11,751 nt of DNA, taken from positions 1 through 11,751 of the forward strand of contig DCUS01000103.1 of NCBI GenBank assembly GCA_002327885.1, read 5' to 3'. Origin of the DNA: Syntrophaceae bacterium UBA2208 (GTDB taxonomy: Bacteria > Desulfobacterota > BSN033 > UBA1163). Within the stretch, counting starts at the first letter, position 1. Every line of letters starts with the position of its first letter. A program made the translations under genes and the position numbers. Below the pieces are notes generated by a model, which was not told the origin of the DNA, did no database searches, and saw nothing but the letters and a program-made list of their open reading frames with translations. Positions 6,810-11,751 of the stretch are shown one piece after another.

Positions 6810-7442
6810 CTACTCTTCTTCCTGGTTTACGGGATGGTTTTGGGGAGAGGCCATCCCCTCTTCAGAGGGGTGCATCTCCTCTTCCATGATCTCTTGAGGG
6901 GACACCTCCTCGGGGGCCGGAGGGGGTTGAATCTCTTTGAGGGTGGGGAGATCGGAGAGCGTATTAAGGCCAAAAAGTTCAAGAAAGGTCTTGGTGGTTC
7001 CATAGACGATCGGCCGTCCGGGAAGATCCTTTCGACCCATCACCTTGATCAGTCCCCTCTCCAAGAGGGTATGGAGGACAGACCCGGAATCCACCCCGCG
7101 AATCTCCTCGATTGCCGGCCGGATGACGGGCTGACGATAAGCAACGATGGCTAACGTTTCTAAGGAGGCCTGGCTTAACTTAATGGCCTTTGCCTTTTTC
7201 AATCGATTGATCCATCCGGCCCATATCGGTTTGGTCCGGAATTGATACCCCCCGGCTATTTCTGCAAGTTCAATCCCTTTGGAAGGCTTCTCATATTCAG
7301 TCTGAATCTGACGAATCCCATTTAAAATATCCTCTTTATTCGATTCGGGTAGGATCTCTACAAGGGTTTCAAACTTTACGGGAGAACCCGAAATGAAAAT
7401 GAGGCCTTCCAATACTGGTTTGATCTCAAAATGATCCATCAT
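6810..7442 (-). CDS. scpB: Segregation and condensation protein B (ScpB)
   Basis: ScpB binds ScpA and the SMC ATPase to form the bacterial condensin that organises the chromosome. The protein begins MMDHFEIKPVLEGLIFISG, the usual first winged-helix segment. It contains the hallmark second winged helix LSQASLETLAIVAYRQPV followed by RGVDSGSVLHTLLERGLI and GRKDLPGRPIVYGTT, then an acidic, proline-rich tail of about 45 residues. The frame is open further upstream to 7502, but GAGG at 7448-7451 lies 5 nt before ATG 7442 and 8 nt before ATG 7439, so one of these is the real start. ScpA is normally encoded just upstream; here the preceding gene is hfq, 135 bp away. rluB follows after 9 bp, as in many bacteria. 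Confidence 0.92.
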   Translation of the reverse strand: MMDHFEIKPVLEGLIFISGSPVKFETLVEILPESNKEDILNGIRQIQTEYEKPSKGIELAEIAGGYQFRTKPIWAGWINRLKKAKAIKLSQASLETLAIVAYRQPVIRPAIEEIRGVDSGSVLHTLLERGLIKVMGRKDLPGRPIVYGTTKTFLELFGLNTLSDLPTLKEIQPPPAPEEVSPQEIMEEEMHPSEEGMASPQNHPVNQEEE

Positions 7443-7577
7443 CTTTTCCTCTAACAGAAATGTTGAACCTCGATGAATTCGGGAATGGAGGGATGCAAAC
7501 ATTGTTTAATTCGCCATGTCTCAATCCCTGAATCTCTGTAATTCTCTACCCGTGAGATCTGCTCATTCCCACTCGTG

Positions 7578-7802
7578 TCATTTCGTCTCGATAAATTCTA
7601 ATTTCTGACCAGGGGAAATCGAACAGATGGCATGTTTATAGATCAACTGATCTGATTCTCCCCGAAGGACGATGCAGAAATTATCAAAGCTGAGGAGGAC
7701 CCCTTCGATCTTGCGACCGGAGGTTAATTCAACTTTGACATGGATTCTGTCTCGTCGGATTCGATTAAGAAATTGATCCTGGATATTTATCTGATTTTTC
7801 AT
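7578..7802 (-). CDS. hfq: RNA chaperone Hfq
   Basis: Hfq forms a hexameric ring that pairs small RNAs with mRNAs. Started at ATG 7802-7800, the protein has 74 residues and keeps the landmark positions of E. coli Hfq without a gap: Q8 and D9 (NIQDQFLN), rim arginines R16, R17 and R19, the Sm1 core ending in SFDNFCIVLR, and Y55-K56-H57 of the Sm2 motif YKHAI. Position 41 is Asn where E. coli has Gln. The C-terminal tail is very short, so this is a core-only Hfq. The ATG overlaps the last base of the miaA stop codon (TAATG), so translation is probably coupled; the miaA-hfq order is classical. A longer reading from 7829 is possible but adds nine residues not seen in the family. Confidence 0.94.
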   Translation of the reverse strand: MKNQINIQDQFLNRIRRDRIHVKVELTSGRKIEGVLLSFDNFCIVLRGESDQLIYKHAICSISPGQKLEFIETK

Positions 7803-8758
7803 TATGCCTGATCTCCCCTCCATCCCCAAAAAGATTTTACTTCAAGAATTATTTTTTCTCGATCGGTCGATGGATCCCGCCATTGAACCTCCGGGTCGGC
7901 TTTAAACCATGTCCATTGCCGTTTGGCATAGTGACGGGTATCCCTTTTCATCTGCTTAACGGCCTCCTCCCATCCGATCTCTTTCAAGAGAAATCGAACC
8001 ATCTGCTTATAACCTAAACTCTGCATGGGCTTCAATTCAGATCCATACCCCATCTCCATCAACCTCTCGACCTCCTGAAGAAAACCTTTCCCCAGCATTT
8101 CGTCCGCCCTCTCTTCAATGCGAAGATAGAGCCTCTCCCGGTCCATCTTTAAACCGATTTTCAAGGTCGCATAGGGCTTTTCTCCAAAACGATGTTGTTC
8201 CCGATAAAAAGAGATGGGGACTCCCGTTGAATCAAAAACCTCTAATGCCCGGATCATCCGAAAAAGGTCATTGGGATGGAGCTGGGAGGCAGTTCGGGGA
8301 TCGACTTTCTTCAAGCGTTCAAATAGAGCATCGGCCCCTTTTCCCTTTGCTTCCCGTTTAAGACGTTCCCTCGCTTTCGGATCGATTTTGGGACTTGAGA
8401 AAAGCCCTTGCAGAAGGGTCTTGATGTAGAGTCCCGTTCCCCCCACCACCCAAATATATTTTTTGTCCTGATAGAGATGATCAATGGCTTTTCGACCCAG
8501 TGTTCGGTAGAGGGCAGCGTGAAAAGGTTGATCCGGGGTGACGAGGTCAATCAGGTGGTGTTTCACTCTTTTCTGATCATCAAGCGTGGGTTTGGATGTC
8601 CCGATATCCATATACCGATATACCTGCATGGAGTCAGCGCTGATGATCTCGCCCCCTAATTCCTCAGCCCACTCAATCGCCCATTTGGATTTCCCGACTC
8701 CGGTCGGCCCGAGGAGAATCACCACGCGGGGCCGATCCCTCTCATCCCTTGTCGCCAT
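7802..8758 (-). CDS. miaA: tRNA dimethylallyltransferase MiaA
   Basis: MiaA transfers a dimethylallyl group to N6 of A37 in tRNAs reading codons that begin with U. The 318-residue protein has the P-loop GPTGVGKS (17-24), the catalytic aspartate region SADSMQVYRYMDIGTSKPT (40-58), VVGGTGLYIKTLL (104-116), LHPNDLFRMIRALEV (160-174), MQSLGYKQM (245-253) and TRHYAKRQWTWF (274-285). All are diagnostic, and the length is normal. It is the first gene of the minus-strand cluster and ends in a one-base overlap with hfq. No Shine-Dalgarno is visible before ATG 8758, and the best promoter match places the transcript start only a few bases upstream, so a nearly leaderless mRNA is possible. Confidence 0.96.
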   Translation of the reverse strand: MATRDERDRPRVVILLGPTGVGKSKWAIEWAEELGGEIISADSMQVYRYMDIGTSKPTLDDQKRVKHHLIDLVTPDQPFHAALYRTLGRKAIDHLYQDKKYIWVVGGTGLYIKTLLQGLFSSPKIDPKARERLKREAKGKGADALFERLKKVDPRTASQLHPNDLFRMIRALEVFDSTGVPISFYREQHRFGEKPYATLKIGLKMDRERLYLRIEERADEMLGKGFLQEVERLMEMGYGSELKPMQSLGYKQMVRFLLKEIGWEEAVKQMKRDTRHYAKRQWTWFKADPEVQWRDPSTDREKIILEVKSFWGWRGDQA

Positions 8759-8767
8759 ATGGAATGG

Positions 8768-8796
8768 ATTTTAATGAATTCACCCTGAGACTTCAA
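8768..8796 (-). promoter_or_regulatory. Candidate promoter of the miaA cluster
   Basis: Read on the minus strand, TTGAAG (8796-8791) and TAAAAT (8773-8768) are separated by 17 bp. The expected start of transcription lies only about two to four bases before the miaA ATG. The region is AT-rich, so the match is moderate evidence. The spacer contains the palindrome TGAATTCA. Confidence 0.4.
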
Positions 8797-8862
8797 GTCC
8801 AAAGTAGAAGGAGAGGGAAAGGTTTAAATTTTCTGCTAAATTTTCCTTGAAATGTGAATTCA
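8775..8862. promoter_or_regulatory. Pair of TGAATTCA palindromes, candidate operator sites
   Basis: The octamer TGAATTCA occurs at 8775-8782 and again at 8855-8862, 80 bp apart in the 180-bp region between the divergent miaA and GAF-Fis genes. With one flanking base the two sites form a perfect 9-bp inverted repeat (TGAATTCAC and GTGAATTCA). The first lies inside the candidate miaA promoter spacer; the second lies just after a TTGAAA (8847-8852) that could serve the rightward gene, for which no good -10 box was found. Confidence 0.3.
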
Positions 8863-8938
8863 ATTTATATTAGATTAACCCTAAACCCTGTATCCCAAAC
8901 TATCCCTGCACCTGAGTTTCTACGGGGTGGAGTCCCGT

Positions 8939-9754
8939 ATGTCTTCCGCATTCTTTATCAACCCCCGGTCAAATCCTGAATTGAGAAGTCTTTACGAAAT
9001 TATCCTGCTCCCTCCGCAGAACCATCTTGAAGATTATTTTCTTGGGGTGATGGCAATTCTGTCTGAACATTTTTCAATGAAATATTCGGCCCTTTTCATT
9101 CAAAATTCTCAAAAAGACTCCTTCCATATAGAGGCCCTCTATGGAGTCGAAAAAGAGAGCCACCCTCCCACTTGCAGCAGTCAAAAGGGGACAATGGGGG
9201 AAGTCATCAAGTCAAGACAACCCATGGCCATCCAGCATTTAAGCCAGGAACCCCTCTACGAGGAGATGATGAGGGCTCACCAGAAGCGGCACGAGAAGAT
9301 CCAGCCTCCTTTACTCTGCGTCCCTCTCGTTGCGGATGGCGAGCCAATGGGTGTGATTAACATTAATTCCCTCTACGGACCGAGACACGACTTTGTTGAG
9401 GATTTCCAGTTTCTCTCCATCCTCTCCGCCATACTTTCTCCAGTGATTAAAAATTATCAGGAGCTAAAAAGCGACTTTCTTGTAAAAGATTGCAAATCGA
9501 ACACAAGATCTTACCCATTGGATGAGATCATAGAGCAGAAACTGGCTGAAGTTCTTTATAAGATCGACCCCTATGTAGAGACGAAAACCAGGATGGGCAT
9601 CTTCGACGATATTATAAAGGTGGTGGAAAAGATTTTAATTAAATCCGCCCTGGAGAGAGTGGATTATGTTCAAATTAATGCGGCACAACTCCTGGGGATC
9701 AATCGGAACACCCTTCGTAAGAAGATAAAAGAACTGAAGATCAAAAAGAAGTAA
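8939..9754 (+). CDS. GAF domain-Fis domain fusion, probable DNA-binding sensor
   Basis: The 271-residue product has a GAF-like ligand-sensing domain at about 30-172 (FLGVMAILSEHFSMKYSAL near its start; LLCVPLVADGEPMGVININS at 125-144) and a Fis-like C-terminal part from about 193. The end, INAAQLLGINRNTLRKKIKEL, is the Fis helix-turn-helix. The preceding 50 residues (PLDEIIEQKLAEVLYKID, then VVEKILIKSALE) also align with Fis core helices, so a whole Fis-like unit seems present. In NifA- or FhlA-type activators GAF and Fis flank an AAA+ sigma-54 domain; that domain is absent, so it should not open sigma-54 promoters itself. ATG 8939 is preferred to GTG 8927 because GGTGGAG lies 6 nt before it. 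The gene is divergent from miaA. The signal and targets are unknown; autoregulation is plausible. Confidence 0.8.
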   Translation: MSSAFFINPRSNPELRSLYEIILLPPQNHLEDYFLGVMAILSEHFSMKYSALFIQNSQKDSFHIEALYGVEKESHPPTCSSQKGTMGEVIKSRQPMAIQHLSQEPLYEEMMRAHQKRHEKIQPPLLCVPLVADGEPMGVININSLYGPRHDFVEDFQFLSILSAILSPVIKNYQELKSDFLVKDCKSNTRSYPLDEIIEQKLAEVLYKIDPYVETKTRMGIFDDIIKVVEKILIKSALERVDYVQINAAQLLGINRNTLRKKIKELKIKKK

Positions 9755-9758
9755 TATT

Positions 9759-9834
9759 GGGTTCGGTCGGGAACGGTTTCAAGCCGTCCCCGATAGGAAT
9801 TCGGAGAACATCATTTTTTAGGGGTCCGAACCCC
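9759..9834. repeat. Nested inverted repeats / stem-loops in the intergenic region
   Basis: A 10-bp hairpin with one A-C mismatch pairs 9767-9776 with 9784-9793 around a 7-base loop. Directly next to it, GGGTTCGG (9759-9766) is a perfect complement of CCGAACCC (9826-9833), which would enclose the first hairpin. The latter bases can instead form a small perfect hairpin GGGGT-ccga-ACCCC (9821-9834), so two structures exclude each other. No clear T run follows on either strand, so a standard intrinsic terminator is not supported. It lies between the GAF-Fis gene and the QueG-like gene. Confidence 0.45.
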
Positions 9835-9902
9835 GAACTCATTACTCTCTTTTCAATGAAATGCCCTTGCAATAAATCTATTCAGAAGTAACAATTAAAT
9901 TT

Positions 9903-10580
9903 GTGACGAATTCGAAAGAAAACACTGAAAAAATAAAAACACTCTGTCACCAATGGGGAGCGGCTCTGTTCGGAGTGGCGGATCTTGGCTCTTTCAAAAA
10001 AGAGGAGGTCCTTCTCTCTTCTCCCTGGATCGACCGACTCTCCTGCGGCATCTCCGTGGGATTCCATCTTTCAGATTCCATTTTGGAAGCAATTGAAGAC
10101 CACCCTACCCCCCTTTATTTTCACCACTATCAGAGAGTCAATATTCTTCTGGACACAATCGGATTGATAATCACCTCAGCCATTCAAGATCTGGGATATC
10201 AGGCCATTCCCATCCCTGCCTCTCAAATTGTGGACTGGAAAACCCAGAAAGGCCATCTCTCCCACAAACACTTGGCACGAGCCGCAGGGCTGGGATGGAT
10301 TGGCCGAAACAATCTTCTCGTTAATGAAAAATTCGGATCTCGGGTTCGCCTGGTCACTATTCTTACCGACCTTCCCCTGATGACCAATCCTCCCTCGATT
10401 CAGGATTGCGGTTCCTGTCATGCCTGTTTGTCGGTCTGCCCTGCAGGCGCCATTAAGGAGCGGCAGGAAAACTTCGATCATCTCCGATGTTACGAGCAGT
10501 TGCGAACCTTTGCCAAAACCCTCCATTTCAGCCATAATATCTGTGGCGTCTGTGTAAAAGCCTGCCGGGGCCCAAAATAG
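9903..10580 (+). CDS. QueG-like double [4Fe-4S] cluster protein
   Basis: The 225-residue protein belongs to the epoxyqueuosine reductase-like group. It shares the core LARAAGLGWIGRNNLLV (124-140), then a bacterial ferredoxin-type site CGSCHACLSVCPAGAI (C169, C172, C175, C179), a lone C196 and CGVCVKAC (C214, C217, C221). These eight cysteines have the same order as the two cluster sites of QueG. It is shorter than QueG (over 300 residues) and lacks the aligned catalytic aspartate motif (DSAP..ER in QueG): here the corresponding stretch reads QKGHLSHKHLA. It is therefore better called a related reductase of unknown substrate than QueG itself. The start is GTG at 9903; TTGCAA with a 17-bp spacer to AACAAT (9867-9895) is a weak promoter candidate, which would make the mRNA almost leaderless. 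mnmG follows 33 bp downstream. Confidence 0.78.
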   Translation: MTNSKENTEKIKTLCHQWGAALFGVADLGSFKKEEVLLSSPWIDRLSCGISVGFHLSDSILEAIEDHPTPLYFHHYQRVNILLDTIGLIITSAIQDLGYQAIPIPASQIVDWKTQKGHLSHKHLARAAGLGWIGRNNLLVNEKFGSRVRLVTILTDLPLMTNPPSIQDCGSCHACLSVCPAGAIKERQENFDHLRCYEQLRTFAKTLHFSHNICGVCVKACRGPK

Positions 10581-10608
10581 CAAAAAGCATAGCGCAAAGA
10601 GCACAGCG
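10581..10608. repeat. Heptad (7-bp period) repeat array before mnmG
   Basis: Directly after the stop codon at 10578-10580 the bases fall into CAAAAAG, CATAGCG, CAAAGAG and CACAGCG, consensus CANARMG. Equivalently, a 14-bp unit is repeated in tandem with two mismatches. The array fills 28 of the 33 bp between the QueG-like gene and mnmG, and so forms most of the mnmG translation-initiation region. Confidence 0.6.
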
Positions 10609-10613
10609 ATCTC

Positions 10614-11751
10614 ATGGTAAATTACGACATCATTGTGGTGGGCGGGGGTCATGCTGGAATCGAAGCCTCCCTGGCGTGTGCACGGATCGGACACTCCACC
10701 CTTCTCATCACTCAAAAAATCGAACAGATCGGCTATATGTCCTGTAACCCTGCGGTCGGCGGGCTGGCCAAAGGCCATCTGGTAAAGGAGATCGACGCAT
10801 TGGGTGGAGAGATGGCAAAGGCCACCGATGAAACAGGAATCCAGTTCCGCCAGCTCAACACCGGGAAAGGGCCTGCCGTTCGGTCTTCAAGGGCTCAGGT
10901 TGACCGACGGGAATACCGACTTCGGATGAAAAAGACCATCGGAAATCAAAAATATCTGACAGTCCTTGAGGCGACGGTTGAGAAAATTTTAACCGGTGGA
11001 AATCAGGTGATCGGTGTGGAGACGGATTCAAATGAAACCATTCAGACAAAAGCCTTGATCCTTGCTCCGGGGACTTTTATGAATGGTCTCATCCATATTG
11101 GTCTTGACCACTTCTCTGCTGGCAGGATGGGGGAGGCGCCCTCCATCGGTTTATCAGAATCCATAAAAAAATTGGGCTTTCGAATGGGGAGGCTCAAGAC
11201 CGGGACCACTCCGAGACTCGACGGCCGGACGATTGACTTCTCTCAACTGACACCGCAATACGGGGATGAGCCTCCTGTCCCTTTCTCCTTCACAACAAAA
11301 AAGGTCGAAACGGATCAGGTCCCCTGCCATATCACTTATACGAATTCCGCCACCCACGAAATCATTAAAAGCGGCCTCGATCGGTCTCCTCTCTATTGCG
11401 GAATCATCAAAGGCATTGGGCCCCGATATTGTCCATCGATTGAGGATAAAGTCGTCCGTTTTCCAGACAAGACAAGACACCAAATCTTTTTAGAACCCGA
11501 TGGTCGAAATACGATTGAGGTCTATCCGAATGGAATTCCCACCAGCCTTCCTCTCGATATCCAGACCCGAATGTTGAAATCGATTAAAGGACTTGAAGAA
11601 GCAGGGATCCTCCGACCCGGCTATGCCATCGAATATGATTTTGTCGACCCTACGGAACTGAACCCTTCTCTTGAGACAAAAAAGATCCGGGGACTTTTTC
11701 ATGCCGGACAGATCAACGGGACCTCCGGCTATGAAGAGGCCGCGGCCCAAG
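10614..11751 (+). CDS. mnmG: tRNA uridine-5-carboxymethylaminomethyl modification enzyme MnmG (3' partial)
   Basis: MnmG (GidA), with MnmE, adds the aminomethyl group to C5 of U34 in tRNA wobble positions using FAD, NADH and methylene-tetrahydrofolate. The first 379 codons are present; the full family length is about 620. Visible motifs are the FAD site VVGGGHAGIEA (8-18), SCNPAVGGLAKGHLVKEID (43-61), FRQLNTGKGPAVRSSRAQ (78-95), LILAPGTFMNG, RLKTGTTPRLDGR and IGPRYCPSIEDKVVRF, the last holding the conserved cysteine C273 (C277 in E. coli). The frame is open to the end of the window, which cuts the gene at GYEEAAAQ. ATG 10614 is the start that puts the dinucleotide fold at its usual distance; the Shine-Dalgarno is poor and replaced by the heptad array. 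It probably shares a transcript with the QueG-like gene. Confidence 0.96.
   Translation, partial: MVNYDIIVVGGGHAGIEASLACARIGHSTLLITQKIEQIGYMSCNPAVGGLAKGHLVKEIDALGGEMAKATDETGIQFRQLNTGKGPAVRSSRAQVDRREYRLRMKKTIGNQKYLTVLEATVEKILTGGNQVIGVETDSNETIQTKALILAPGTFMNGLIHIGLDHFSAGRMGEAPSIGLSESIKKLGFRMGRLKTGTTPRLDGRTIDFSQLTPQYGDEPPVPFSFTTKKVETDQVPCHITYTNSATHEIIKSGLDRSPLYCGIIKGIGPRYCPSIEDKVVRFPDKTRHQIFLEPDGRNTIEVYPNGIPTSLPLDIQTRMLKSIKGLEEAGILRPGYAIEYDFVDPTELNPSLETKKIRGLFHAGQINGTSGYEEAAAQ

Noticed and set aside
6780..7154. 124-residue + strand open frame opposite scpB
   Set aside because: It lies entirely opposite scpB and the rluB start, has a repetitive low-information composition and no recognisable motif; it is a shadow of the minus-strand genes.
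7443..7502. N-terminal extension of ScpB to the upstream ATG
   Set aside because: The 20 extra residues do not resemble ScpB, and a GAGG ribosome site lies correctly spaced before the later ATGs.
8847..8875. Rightward promoter TTGAAA with 17-bp spacer for the GAF-Fis gene
   Set aside because: The matching -10 hexamer TTAGAT agrees with consensus at only three positions; the region is AT-rich, so it is not called as a promoter.
9755..9840. tRNA-like element, because of GGTTCGG-type bases and hairpins
   Set aside because: No acceptor stem, anticodon arm or T-arm with correct spacing can be drawn.
10176..10778. 200-residue minus-strand open frame
   Set aside because: It is antisense to the QueG-like gene and the mnmG start, both of which have strong protein motifs on the + strand.
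1..11751. CRISPR array, insertion sequence, phage, toxin-antitoxin or defence genes
   Set aside because: No direct-repeat/spacer pattern, transposase, terminal inverted repeats or relevant protein motifs were seen on either strand.

Overview
The window reads as a chromosomal segment of a Gram-negative bacterium with moderate GC. Hfq, a Fis-like DNA-binding module, ScpB, MiaA and MnmG occur together with a Wzx-type flippase and a dolichol-kinase-like membrane protein. The protein style and gene mix fit Desulfobacterota (the former Deltaproteobacteria) best, but this is an inference from gene content, not a placement.

Positions 1-471 hold the 3' end of an ABC transporter locus of the nitrate/sulfonate/taurine type. 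It consists of the last residues of an ATPase and a permease that has lost its middle, most likely a decayed gene. A consensus-like sigma-70 promoter at 533-561 then starts a + strand run of four genes: a NodB-type polysaccharide deacetylase, an alkaline-phosphatase-superfamily phosphodiesterase, a polysaccharide flippase and an unrecognised, probably TIM-barrel protein. The first three look like a small envelope-polysaccharide module. Neither enzyme has a signal peptide, so they may act on lipid-linked precursors at the inner face of the membrane before export.

Positions 5475-8758 hold a minus-strand cluster, read miaA > hfq > scpB > rluB > dolichol-kinase-like gene. It converges on the polysaccharide module with a 23-bp coding overlap. 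The proteins serve tRNA i6A37 modification, small-RNA chaperoning, chromosome condensation, 23S rRNA pseudouridylation and probably polyprenol/diacylglycerol phosphorylation. scpB lacks its usual partner scpA next to it. A 7-bp-period repeat array covers the rluB stop codon and also forms a + strand intrinsic terminator.

A divergent gene at 8939 encodes a GAF sensor domain fused to a Fis-like DNA-binding domain, without the AAA+ module expected between them in sigma-54 activators. The intergenic region in front of it carries two copies of a palindromic octamer. After a structured 148-bp gap come a QueG-like double [4Fe-4S] protein and the 5' two-thirds of mnmG. mnmG is preceded by a second 7-bp-period array of different sequence. 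No RNA gene, insertion sequence, CRISPR array or phage gene was seen, and no clear-cut new multi-gene system. The most unusual items are the GAF-Fis regulator with its candidate operators, the two heptad arrays, the internally deleted permease and the unidentified gene at 4613.
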